64,000 nucleotides of DNA from an uncultured Granulosicoccaceae bacterium (GTDB lineage Bacteria; Pseudomonadota; Gammaproteobacteria; Granulosicoccales; Granulosicoccaceae): the NCBI GenBank assembly GCA_937957915.1, contig CALGNZ010000016.1:1-64000 (forward strand), written 5' to 3'. The translations under genes were made by a program, and so were the position numbers. Below the pieces are notes generated by a model. That model saw only the letters and a program-made list of their open reading frames with translations. It did not search any database and had not been told where the DNA came from. Positions 54,000 through 63,135 of the stretch are shown one piece after another (position 1 is the stretch's first letter; each line of letters starts with the position of its first letter).

Positions 54000-56900
54000 C
54001 TAGGCTGCGTCTTTAATACCAAACTGCACTACTAGTTCATCTATGTACTCATCCATTGAGTTAGTCTCATTCGATGTCAGATCGAAGCGGCTATTTACAT
54101 AACTGTGTATCGACTTAATCTCATCCAGATGCGCGTGATAATCCAGACTGTGTGTCACACTGCTTTGATGTCGCCTGTGGATATTCAGCGGTCTGCTAAC
54201 ATAAGACACAAAACTGTCATTTTGCAGTAATACATCAATATACAAGCGCCAGTCTCCAGCCACCCGGTACGACACTACCTCCGAATAAGCGGCTTCAAGA
54301 CTCTGATACAGCGCGTCTCTGTCCCATACTACCGAACTAACATTCAACACCGGGTTCTTAACCGACATTGCAGTTTTACAGAATTCGTCGCCAGGCATAC
54401 TAAAGCTGCCTTCAAAGAGATTCTTGTTGATGGTTTGATAGTAGTAGCTGTAGGAGTTTGATATTTCAACACCATTTTCGTCAATCTGAGCGGAATCACT
54501 GAAAGCGAATCGAGTGCTCTGGCCAAACGCATTCACCGTGCAGGAAAGAAACTCCGGATCACTGAGATCGTCGGCCTCTGCAATCCAGATTAAGTCTCCA
54601 CGACACTGCTTCAGACCTTTCATCCACTGCTTGAAAGTATTACCACTGTTGATGCTATTTTCGATTAGCTCTGCCTTGCGGCCAGTGGCTTCCAAGAACT
54701 CATTGATGATATCGACGCTGTTATCAGCTGACTTATCATCCAGTATAATCAATTCAAAAATCGGGTAACTTTGATCGTATACCGACTGAATACGATCAAC
54801 CATATGGTTTGCATAATTGTAGTTTGGCACTACCACCGACACTTTTCGTAACGATGGCTTCAGCAACGTCAGCAGGTCCCAACAGTAGTCGTCAAAGCGG
54901 CAGTTGTTGTTAAAGTACTCTATCCGTTGCTTAGATTCATAGTCAATGCTGGTATTGGCAGTGCGGTACAGTAAATCGACAGTTGCCTGGGTATCCCCTG
55001 CATTTACCAGGTGCCCATACTCCAACATCAGTTGATCAAACCCTGTCGCACCCTCGATACAAACCACAGGTTTACCGAGGCACAGCGCCTCCAGCACAAC
55101 CGTCGGATAAGGATCTTCTCTGGAGCTTAGAAACAACGTGTCGCAGGCGTTATAGTAACTGGCAACGTCGTCACTAAATCCAACGCAGTGCAGATTGGTC
55201 AGGTCTTTATAGTCCTCATAGACCCATCGCTCCAGTTCCGGTGATACTCCGCCTAACCACACAAAGTGCAATTTCTTATCCTTCTCCTCAGAAAGCTTTG
55301 CAGCCTGAAGGAAGATATCAAACCCTTTTCGAAGATCTGCGAATCCTACATTTAAAACTATTTTGCTGTTCTCGGGGATTCCAAGTTCAGCACAGACAGA
55401 TTCTTTTGCACCCTCAATATAGTCAATTTCCTGGTAGGAACCCTGTGGGCGGATAAGACCATCGCCAAGTAAATCTTCACAGAGGCTCTCAAATCCATCC
55501 TTCACCAGCGCGGCTGGAAACACCACCGAATCAGCGTGTCGCGATATGCTCTCTACTTCCTCTAGAAGATCGTATTCCTGAATAATTCGTGGCAATTCAT
55601 GAATCAGCGAAACAACCTTAAAACCCATTTTCTTTAAAGATGGCACCACCCCGCCTGAAACACAGGTATTGGTTATCGCAATTCGACTATTGATGTTTTT
55701 CAACAGATCTATGCTTTCAATGGATGCGGAGTCATTCAGAATCTCAACCTCTGCTACGTCACGATATTTTGCCTCCAGCGCACCGCCACCCAGCAACAAT
55801 ATCTTGACCTTCAGTCCAAACTGCTTACTCAGGGTCGTCGCAATATTGAGCAAAAGCATCTGCGCACCATGCCTGTGTGCATCATGCCCCACCAGCACAA
55901 TATCCATCTGGGTTTTACCAGAGTGCGAACCATAGATCGCACGCCGATTAGCATTCAGATAGGCGTGTCCATAATGAACGTCGGGTTCAAGGTACGCCCC
56001 CTCTGCCCACTCATTCCACGCATTGACAAAAACGAACGATGAATCGTCGCCAGCTACGGGCTGACGCACTGCATAATCTACCGCGCCGTCAAGCCACCTT
56101 TCATATTTCTGCGGTGTTGAACCCTGCATGGTAAAGCCACGACCCTCACGTCGTGCATCGTTGTCCCAATGTGGCACTACCGTTTTTATCAGCGGAAATT
56201 CTGGCGGTGCTGATGACAGCGATCTATCAATCACATCATCATACGAAACCACGTGCCCCTGATAATCTCCATCGAAGATATTCAGATCGCTGTTTATATT
56301 TGGCAGCTGATCGCACAACTTGTGCGGCGGAAACTCTACCGCGCCATCAAAACCGAACTCAGTCGGATTGTCATCCCCAAAACCCTGAACCATAAACAAT
56401 AGCGGATCGAACCCGGAAGCTCGCCACTTTTGTCTCCAGCGTTCAAAGGTCTCTGTGCCGCCGGTAACCAACCCTGGTCGGTAAAGGATAAACAGTGGAC
56501 GGCCATCCACCGTGATGTATCTGGAGTTTTCGAAGTATCGCGTAGTGTCTGCAATAAAATCATCCTCATCTTCGAGGTGATAGTCTTGCTGAATAAGAAC
56601 ATTTTTCTCCATACCATCCCAGGTACGTGTCCAGTTCTCATTCGCCCACATAATGCAAAAGTCGGATTTGATTATTTTCGAGTTAGCGTAGAGATCCAGT
56701 GGTTTATCCATCAACCGCTTACCATTAAACCAGTAGTAATAAAAACAAAAACCAGATATACCGCTGCTCAGTGCAAGCTCGGCCTGCTTAACAAGTACTT
56801 CCTCATTGGTCAGATCGTAGAAACCCAGATCACGCGGAATTCGTGGCTGGTAGTGCCCTTCAAAACGAGGCAACCCACGCATTACATTGCGCCACTCGGT

Positions 56901-58367
56901 AAACCCTTTACCCCACCAGTCATCATTCTCCTCAAAAGCATGGAACTGTGGCAGATAGAATGCAATGTTTCGGGCGCGGGCTTTCACATTGCCCGGTAAT
57001 GGCTCGGCCTTCTCGAAGTCCGGGCCGGGGTTAGCAAAATACTTAACACTACGCGGAATCTCGGCCTTTACATCTTTGATAGCGGCTCTTGCCAACTGTA
57101 TGTCATTGGCGCCACTGGCATTAACCGGCAGGCATTTATCCTCACCGATCTCCAGGTAGTGCAATACCGGACATATCTTTCGATAGCCGTGCAAGTGCAC
57201 TGCCGTGTAAAATTCCGTATCGAAATCAGGCGATGGACGTCGTCCCTCTCTCCAGCCACAATCAAAATAGTGCTCAAAAGGATCGATACCACTGGACAGC
57301 ACATCTGGATTTTCATCCACGTAGAATTGATAGCTCAGGCATTTGTTGGGCGAGTGCCGAAGCGCTCGACCGGACTGCACAAAGTGGCCCAGAGCAGATT
57401 CCTTTTGCAGGTCCACTCCATAGGTTTGCGCATACCAAACCGGGTCAAAAATAAGCGATGGTTTGAAACCGTTTCTTTCGCCTTCAGTCAGATAATAGTT
57501 TACCAGCTTGTCCAGATGGCCTGCGAATTGAGAATGATTGCTCCCAAGCCACTGCCAGTCAAAATAATAGTTTGGCTTGAAGCCCTCAAACAAGCCGATA
57601 GAAACGAAATGTTCCACTGCGCAGGATGTCGCACCGTAGGTGCGTTCATACCAGACCTCATCGACAATTCCGGAAGTTCTGACCAGGCTTAAAAATTCAT
57701 TAAATGCGGTATCCTTTTGACTTCGTCGTTTATGAGCCAGACTTATAAACCGCTGGCCGCCTTCTACCTCTTTCGCACCAAAAGACAGAAAATGTTCAAA
57801 GCCATTAACGAAACCTGAATTTTTAACGCTATCCAGTACATCCGTGTTTTGAGCGAGGTAATCATCGTCTAAAAACTCGCGCAATATAGATGCATTAGTT
57901 TGTCGATAACCCTGCACAATCGCATGGTGCCTTTGCAACACCAGATTAGCGTGACGCTTGTCCTCGAACAGAGGCCTGGCAACAGAGACCAGTGTACGGA
58001 GAAGCCGATTGTAAGAGGCAAGCGTTGGCAGATCACACTCCGTCTTTGCCGCATGCTCGACAGAGCCGAGTATCTCTATAAGGTCTTTATGGATTGCTAA
58101 GAGCAGTTGAGCAGCCGATGGAGAAGCATCTGTCCCTTTGTCTGTGCGTGAAAATAGAGGTTTTCTGGCAGTAATTCTGCCCAGGTATTGACACCCTCTG
58201 CCAATTGAAGCATTCAAAGACGATTTCGCTTCAATCGCCTGATCCACTGAATCAAGTGCTGTGATGGCAGCATCGATCTTTCTCCTCTCTTCGTCCAGAT
58301 GGGAGACGAATTCGCGAAGAATTTTTGATAACTTCTTTTTGTCGACAAAACTAGTCAAGTTAATCAT
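54000..58367 (-). CDS. Giant glycosyltransferase: WbsX (GH99-like) + GT4 + GT2
   Basis: A 1455-residue multidomain protein. The N-terminal 440 residues contain helices and then several repeats of the type FD..WY...G.DxxxHFxxxGxxEGRxP (for example DPFEHYFDCGWREGRRPSPD), often seen before surface-glycan transferases. Residues about 465-808 are a WbsX/GH99-like domain (RNIAFYLPQFHAFEENDDWW, WANENWTRTWDG, VNAWNEWAEGAYLEPD). About 820-1170 is a GT4 domain (IVLNVGFADLRKGFDIFLQA, LSSREDPYPTVVLEALCLGK). About 1174-1455 is a GT2 domain (VSVVVPNYNYANHM, DDKSADNSVDII, WIAEADDLSDPE). It probably adds several sugars in succession in the cytoplasm. The frame is intact throughout, with no sign of frameshift. 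Confidence 0.9.
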   Translation of the reverse strand: MINLTSFVDKKKLSKILREFVSHLDEERRKIDAAITALDSVDQAIEAKSSLNASIGRGCQYLGRITARKPLFSRTDKGTDASPSAAQLLLAIHKDLIEILGSVEHAAKTECDLPTLASYNRLLRTLVSVARPLFEDKRHANLVLQRHHAIVQGYRQTNASILREFLDDDYLAQNTDVLDSVKNSGFVNGFEHFLSFGAKEVEGGQRFISLAHKRRSQKDTAFNEFLSLVRTSGIVDEVWYERTYGATSCAVEHFVSIGLFEGFKPNYYFDWQWLGSNHSQFAGHLDKLVNYYLTEGERNGFKPSLIFDPVWYAQTYGVDLQKESALGHFVQSGRALRHSPNKCLSYQFYVDENPDVLSSGIDPFEHYFDCGWREGRRPSPDFDTEFYTAVHLHGYRKICPVLHYLEIGEDKCLPVNASGANDIQLARAAIKDVKAEIPRSVKYFANPGPDFEKAEPLPGNVKARARNIAFYLPQFHAFEENDDWWGKGFTEWRNVMRGLPRFEGHYQPRIPRDLGFYDLTNEEVLVKQAELALSSGISGFCFYYYWFNGKRLMDKPLDLYANSKIIKSDFCIMWANENWTRTWDGMEKNVLIQQDYHLEDEDDFIADTTRYFENSRYITVDGRPLFILYRPGLVTGGTETFERWRQKWRASGFDPLLFMVQGFGDDNPTEFGFDGAVEFPPHKLCDQLPNINSDLNIFDGDYQGHVVSYDDVIDRSLSSAPPEFPLIKTVVPHWDNDARREGRGFTMQGSTPQKYERWLDGAVDYAVRQPVAGDDSSFVFVNAWNEWAEGAYLEPDVHYGHAYLNANRRAIYGSHSGKTQMDIVLVGHDAHRHGAQMLLLNIATTLSKQFGLKVKILLLGGGALEAKYRDVAEVEILNDSASIESIDLLKNINSRIAITNTCVSGGVVPSLKKMGFKVVSLIHELPRIIQEYDLLEEVESISRHADSVVFPAALVKDGFESLCEDLLGDGLIRPQGSYQEIDYIEGAKESVCAELGIPENSKIVLNVGFADLRKGFDIFLQAAKLSEEKDKKLHFVWLGGVSPELERWVYEDYKDLTNLHCVGFSDDVASYYNACDTLFLSSREDPYPTVVLEALCLGKPVVCIEGATGFDQLMLEYGHLVNAGDTQATVDLLYRTANTSIDYESKQRIEYFNNNCRFDDYCWDLLTLLKPSLRKVSVVVPNYNYANHMVDRIQSVYDQSYPIFELIILDDKSADNSVDIINEFLEATGRKAELIENSINSGNTFKQWMKGLKQCRGDLIWIAEADDLSDPEFLSCTVNAFGQSTRFAFSDSAQIDENGVEISNSYSYYYQTINKNLFEGSFSMPGDEFCKTAMSVKNPVLNVSSVVWDRDALYQSLEAAYSEVVSYRVAGDWRLYIDVLLQNDSFVSYVSRPLNIHRRHQSSVTHSLDYHAHLDEIKSIHSYVNSRFDLTSNETNSMDEYIDELVVQFGIKDAA

Positions 58368-58678
58368 TCCTAGTGGAATCTTCTGGTTGGTTGACTCTCT
58401 TCACGTTCCATCGATCTAAGCACGAGTCAGCAAACCAGCCTGTTCCCTTTTTTATTGTTTATCAGATTCTTATCCGCGATTAAGACCAACCTCATTCGCA
58501 GCAATCACACGCAACCTTCCATCTATAGCGTATGACGTTTCACACCAACGGCATCGTTCGGGAACCCGCTAACCCCTGTGCCCTACAGCAACAAGTAAAC
58601 CAATATAATTTACAATATGAATCATATCGACCAAACCAACAAAACCAGGCAAGTTCTGCATCCGCTGGTTTAGTCAAC
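58368..58678. other. AT-rich intergenic region before the giant glycosyltransferase
   Basis: 311 bases, clearly richer in A+T than its surroundings near 58590-58640. It probably carries a promoter for the long downstream genes. No gene or strong hairpin was seen. Confidence 0.35.
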
Positions 58679-59746
58679 TTAGAGTGACAATGAGGTCAGT
58701 GTCTTTTCGAGCACAGCCAGATTGACTGTTGTGTCAGCCTTTATTGTCACTGCCTGATCGCTCTTCGCATTACACAGTTTCGCATCGACCACACCGTCGT
58801 AGTCGTCAGCAGAACACAACACGGGAATGTATCTGAGACGGCATAAATTGCTAAGCCCGTAAAAAAACGAATAAACATGGGCACCAAATAGCTCTACCAC
58901 TGTAGTACCAGGGTTGCAGTACACGAGATTGGTTAACCCTGCCCCGTGAGTACCGATGATCACTGAAGCCGAGTTGAACATCGCCGCTTGCTCTTTTAGC
59001 CCAAGACCTTCCATATACACCACTTCAAATCCGTGGCTGGAAACAAGCTTCAGGACTTCATCCTGATTAGTAATGCGCCGAGCATTGGTATTCTCTCTTG
59101 CAATAAAGAGCTTTCGATTACCAACTTCCCGGTCTTCCTCGAGAAACACGGACCTAAGGTATTCCGGAACCACAGAATGCATTTGCATGCCAACGAAGTT
59201 GCGAATATCCACATGCAACAACCGTTCGCAGCGAAAGTTGGGGGTGGTTTTTGACAAAAACACTTTTTCTTCAGGAATACCCAGACAATTAAATGCTCTG
59301 GTGTGGAATTCATGATAAAAGCCTCCCCAAAGCACAAAACGATCAATGTCGCTCAGTACATGGCCAGCCATCTCAAGGATTCTGAGCTTTGGCAACGCAT
59401 CAACGTTCCAGTGATAATAGTTATGCTCTCCATGCACACCCAACAATACAGTTGTGCCGGGCAGGTAGGCAGGATCCTGGAAATCGCTCGGCTCGATCTT
59501 CAGGTTGCTGTAGTTGTATACTGTTTCACCGTCAGCGTTAACAATGATTGATTTCACACCGTTAAACAAAACGTTCGCATCATAGAGATCATGCAAAACG
59601 ATATCATTTGATCTTACTGAATCTGGCAACTCATTGGTGCAGTTGACCGACTGGTATATCTCTGGCGGCACCAATGGGTACTCCGCACTGGGGAGCACAA
59701 CACGCCTGGTATCATTCAATGAACTGACTTGATTCGCTACATTCAA
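58679..59746 (-). CDS. Glycosyltransferase family 61 protein
   Basis: A 355-residue protein starting at TTG 59746, with AGG about nine bases upstream. GT61 (DUF563) features are EHNYYHWNVDALPKLRILE (about residues 108-126), ARENTNARRITNQDEV, and the C-terminal IGTHGAGLTNLVYCNPGTTV followed by VELFG. Bacterial members transfer pentoses or other sugars in LPS and exopolysaccharide synthesis, and plant members transfer xylose or arabinose. A xylosyl role would agree with the UDP-xylose synthase gene at 33.8 kb, but this is inference. It lies between rfbA and the giant transferase on the same strand. Confidence 0.87.
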   Translation of the reverse strand: MNVANQVSSLNDTRRVVLPSAEYPLVPPEIYQSVNCTNELPDSVRSNDIVLHDLYDANVLFNGVKSIIVNADGETVYNYSNLKIEPSDFQDPAYLPGTTVLLGVHGEHNYYHWNVDALPKLRILEMAGHVLSDIDRFVLWGGFYHEFHTRAFNCLGIPEEKVFLSKTTPNFRCERLLHVDIRNFVGMQMHSVVPEYLRSVFLEEDREVGNRKLFIARENTNARRITNQDEVLKLVSSHGFEVVYMEGLGLKEQAAMFNSASVIIGTHGAGLTNLVYCNPGTTVVELFGAHVYSFFYGLSNLCRLRYIPVLCSADDYDGVVDAKLCNAKSDQAVTIKADTTVNLAVLEKTLTSLSL

Positions 59747-59834
59747 TGCGATTTACCTGTATCGACACTTTTTATAGACGGGACTAGTGTGTGTTCACCA
59801 ACCCCACAGCACTTCGATGGGAGACCCGGCAACA

Positions 59835-60740
59835 TCAGGCAGCAATAGAACGAATAGGGTCAGCTCTTGATGCTCGCTCTTCAATCAGAGAGACGAGGTA
59901 CTTGCCATAACTACTCTTCCCATACCGCAGAGCACTCTGCGACAGAGTCTCTGTGTTAATCCAACCCTTATTCCACGAGATCTCTTCGGGTACACATACC
60001 TTTAATCCCTGTCTGGCTTCAATTGTTTGAACAAACACTGAAGCCTCGTTCAAGGACGCATGCGTGCCGGTATCAAGCCAGGCATGACCGCGCCCGAGCA
60101 ATTCAACCTGTAGTCTCTGCTCTTCGAGATATAATTTGTTCAAGTCGGTTATCTCCAGCTCACCGCGCGGGGATGGCTTAAGCGCAGCGGCTTTTTCTAC
60201 AACCGAGTTGTCGTAAATGTAGAGGCCGGTTACTGCGTAGTGCGACTTGGGGTTTTGTGGTTTCTCTTCCAGAGACACTACGCGGTTAACCGAATCGAAT
60301 TCGACAACGCCATAGCGTTCAGGGTCTGCCACACGATAGGCAAAGACTGTCGCACCATCCAGAGACAGCGCTGCATTTTCAAGAATGCGTTCCAACCCGG
60401 CACCGTAGTAGATGTTATCACCCAGAACCAGACAGCAACTATCGTCACCAATAAAGTCTGCACCGAGGGTAAAGGCCTGTGCCAGTCCGTCGGGACTGGG
60501 CTGGACCAGATACTCGAGTTCAATACCGAACTGGCTGCCATCGCCGAGCAACTGCTCAAAGCGACCGATATCTTCAGGCGTAGAAATTATCGCGATCTGG
60601 CGGATACCCATTAACATGAGTGTCGACAGCGGATAAAAAATCATCGGCTTATCGTAAACCGGCAATAACTGCTTCGACACTACCTGAGTGATGGGATAAA
60701 GACGCGTACCCGAACCGCCCGCGAGAATTAGACCTTTCAT
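59835..60740 (-). CDS. rfbA: Glucose-1-phosphate thymidylyltransferase
   Basis: The start is ATG 60740 (301 residues), at [18 protein letters not shown]; the open frame upstream of it is not conserved. This nucleotidyltransferase makes dTDP-glucose, the entry to dTDP-rhamnose and related deoxysugars. Visible motifs are [11 protein letters not shown] (phosphate loop), [50 protein letters not shown] and [18 protein letters not shown]. The rfbB, rfbC and rfbD genes are not adjacent, so the deoxysugar product cannot be named. It is the first gene of the minus-strand glycosyltransferase series. Confidence 0.95.
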   Translation of the reverse strand: MKGLILAGGSGTRLYPITQVVSKQLLPVYDKPMIFYPLSTLMLMGIRQIAIISTPEDIGRFEQLLGDGSQFGIELEYLVQPSPDGLAQAFTLGADFIGDDSCCLVLGDNIYYGAGLERILENAALSLDGATVFAYRVADPERYGVVEFDSVNRVVSLEEKPQNPKSHYAVTGLYIYDNSVVEKAAALKPSPRGELEITDLNKLYLEEQRLQVELLGRGHAWLDTGTHASLNEASVFVQTIEARQGLKVCVPEEISWNKGWINTETLSQSALRYGKSSYGKYLVSLIEERASRADPIRSIAA

Positions 60741-61069
60741 ATTCGGCACTTTTCCATTGACAAAATTCAGTTTGTCGGCCGAAGTTGCAAGTAATATTCC
60801 ACGCCATACCGCGCAGTCCACAAGTACCGCAGGACGAAAGAGACGTGATGATCAGGCAAATGCCTGTTTTACATGATCAAAAACCGGTGGATTGGCAGGC
60901 ACGCACGATGGCGTGCCCCGGCTTTGGCAGCAATGGACAGTGTTTCGGTTTAAAGACGCAATTTAATGCCACTATTTAAAAGCACATTTTAAAACCGCGA
61001 TGCCCCGCACACTCGGACAGACACATCGTACTGGCATGCTGAAAGGCGGTCTGCCACACCTGTTTCGCT
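60741..61069. other. Intergenic region with two hairpins
   Basis: About 330 bases between the acyl-CoA dehydrogenase gene end and the rfbA start. CAGGCA-AA-TGCCTG followed by TTTT (60853-60870) and GGCACGC-N6-GCGTGCC (60898-60917) are perfect inverted repeats. One may terminate the acyl-CoA dehydrogenase transcript or regulate rfbA; the T-run favours plus-strand termination for the first. Confidence 0.4.
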
Positions 61070-62848
61070 CTACAGTGCCGCGATATCCAGTGCAAAGTGT
61101 TCATCGCTTACATTCCTGATGGCGTGATAATGACCCAGTGCACGTGGCGCGATACTGTCAAAATAAAAGCGGCAAGTGGCTCGCTTAACGTCGGCGAACG
61201 CCTGATCGTCAGTTGCAGCCAGTGCAAGGACCGATCGGGCCATCGCCCAGCTACCACAACAGTATCCCATCAACATCAGGTAGTCATAAGCACCGGCTGC
61301 TGCGAGGTCAGGACTTTCCTGAGCCAGCAGATGGCTAACCGAGCCTTCGATCATCTCAATACTGCTCTTGAGTGACTGGCTGGCTGTGTCAATTAAACCG
61401 CCTTGTGCACCGTGCGCTGCCAGTCCCTCGAGTGTGCTTTTCATGTCGACAATCAATTCTTCAATGCCGCGGCCGCCATCGTACTGGGTTTTGCGACCCA
61501 ACAAATCATTGGCCTGGATTCCGGTAGTCCCTTCATAGATGGGCGTGATCCGAACATCGCGAAGATACTGCGCAGCGCCGGTTTCTTCAACAAACCCCAT
61601 CCCCCCGTGCACCTGTACACCGAGCGAACAAATATCAACACCCAACTCGGTTGACCAGCCTTTCACTATAGGAGTCAGCAAGGCGCCGCGGCGATCAAAC
61701 CGCTCTCTGACATCGTCATCCGGATGACGTCCACCAAAATCAAATGCCGCGGCACAGTCATAGGCTATGACACGTGCTGCCTCTACCTGCGACCGCATGG
61801 TCATTAGCATGCGACGCACATCGGGGTGATTAATGATACCGGGGCTCGCATCCTCACCGCCAAGCAGCACTGCGCCCTGCTTTCTGTCATGAGCAAACGC
61901 GGTCGCACGCTGATACGCAATTTCGCCCATCGCATACCCCTCAATACCGACTGCGAGACGTGCCTCGTTCATCATCGTGAACATATACATCAGGCCGCGG
62001 TTTTCTTCGCCAACCAGATAACCAATTGCACCGCTGTTGTCGCCAAAAGCCATCACACAGGTTGGGCTGGCATGGATGCCGAGCTTGTGCTCTATCGATA
62101 CGCAGAATGCATCGTTGCGCTGGTCAGTCGTGTTGCCTTGTGCATCAACCAGAAACTTTGGCACCACGAACAGCGATATTCCCTTAACCCCTGGAGGTGC
62201 ATCGGGTGTTCTCGCCAGCACCAGGTGAATGGTGTTTTCAGTGAGATCGTGATCACCATAGGTGATGAATATTTTCTGACCCTTGATCAGATAATGATCG
62301 CCGGCAGGTTCTGCTGTGGCACGCACGGCGGCAAGATCGGAGCCGGCCTGTGGCTCGGTCAGATTCATTGTACCGGTCCACTCTCCACTAATCATTTTCT
62401 CAAGGTAAATCAGCTTCAGCTGATCGGACGCATGAGAATTGATCGCATGCACCGCCCCCTGGGTTAACAGCGGACACAAACCGAACGCCATATTCGAGCT
62501 GTGCCACATTTCCTGTACCGCAGCAGCCAGCAAGCCAGGCATACCCTGCCCACCGTACTCCGGATCAAATGCAAGACTGTTCCAGCCCGCTTCGGTAAAT
62601 TGCTCGTAGGCGTCCTTCCAGCCATCTGGTGTCACTACACCATCTTCTGTCCATTTCGCCCCCTGCTGATCACCTACGGTATTCAATGGTGCCAGCACAT
62701 CGGAGGCGAACCTGCCGGCCTGCTCCAGCACCGCATCGATGATATCGGGCGTCGCATCGCTGTAGCCAGGCAGCTCGGCGATTGCCTCGCTACCGACCAC
62801 ATGTTCGATAACGAATCGCATGTCTTTCACGGGTGCGGTATAGCTCAT
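61070..62848 (-). CDS. Acyl-CoA dehydrogenase (long, DmdC-like form)
   Basis: A 592-residue flavoprotein starting at ATG 62848, with AGGAAG upstream. It belongs to the longer acyl-CoA dehydrogenase branch with an extra C-terminal domain. FAD/substrate motifs are TMNLTEPQAGSDLAAVRATA, FITYGDHDLTENTIHLVLAR, KLGIHASPTCVM and VQVHGGMGFVEETGAAQYLR-type (GVQVHGGMGFVEETGAAQYL), followed by YEGTTGIQANDLLGRK. The C-terminal 140 residues are helical. The same branch includes DmdC (3-methylmercaptopropionyl-CoA dehydrogenase of DMSP demethylation) and medium/long-chain enzymes; the sequence alone does not separate them. Electrons go to ETF, whose alpha subunit is encoded 287 bases upstream on the same strand. 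Confidence 0.92.
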   Translation of the reverse strand: MSYTAPVKDMRFVIEHVVGSEAIAELPGYSDATPDIIDAVLEQAGRFASDVLAPLNTVGDQQGAKWTEDGVVTPDGWKDAYEQFTEAGWNSLAFDPEYGGQGMPGLLAAAVQEMWHSSNMAFGLCPLLTQGAVHAINSHASDQLKLIYLEKMISGEWTGTMNLTEPQAGSDLAAVRATAEPAGDHYLIKGQKIFITYGDHDLTENTIHLVLARTPDAPPGVKGISLFVVPKFLVDAQGNTTDQRNDAFCVSIEHKLGIHASPTCVMAFGDNSGAIGYLVGEENRGLMYMFTMMNEARLAVGIEGYAMGEIAYQRATAFAHDRKQGAVLLGGEDASPGIINHPDVRRMLMTMRSQVEAARVIAYDCAAAFDFGGRHPDDDVRERFDRRGALLTPIVKGWSTELGVDICSLGVQVHGGMGFVEETGAAQYLRDVRITPIYEGTTGIQANDLLGRKTQYDGGRGIEELIVDMKSTLEGLAAHGAQGGLIDTASQSLKSSIEMIEGSVSHLLAQESPDLAAAGAYDYLMLMGYCCGSWAMARSVLALAATDDQAFADVKRATCRFYFDSIAPRALGHYHAIRNVSDEHFALDIAAL

Positions 62849-63045
62849 CGGGTCTTCCTGCGTTGGAAACGTTGGCTGTAGATTAAGGATTTTATAGCAA
62901 ATTACGGCGCAATCGCCGAAAACGATTACCGCGCGGTCAATAACTCACGCGTTTGGAGGTCAGTAGATGAGATAGATGCCAGATCAATAGTGGCAAGGCC
63001 GGGCGGGCGCGAACCCTTATACAAGTGGGCTATTTGCTTTTTGAC

Positions 63046-63070
63046 AGGCCCCGCGTAGCGAGGCCTTTTT
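63046..63070 (+). terminator. Hairpin with T-tract between etfA and the acyl-CoA dehydrogenase gene
   Basis: AGGCCCCGC (63046-63054), GTA, GCGAGGCCT (63058-63066) with one mismatch, running into TTTTT to 63070. The T-run is on the plus strand, although both flanking genes read leftwards. On the minus strand the stem is stronger (a G-U pair replaces the mismatch) but lacks the U-tract. Confidence 0.45.
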
Positions 63071-63135
63071 ACAGGTTTAGTACGGAGCGCCGGACCTGTA
63101 ATCCTCGTCGCTGTCAGTCCTGGAGCCGAGGGCGT

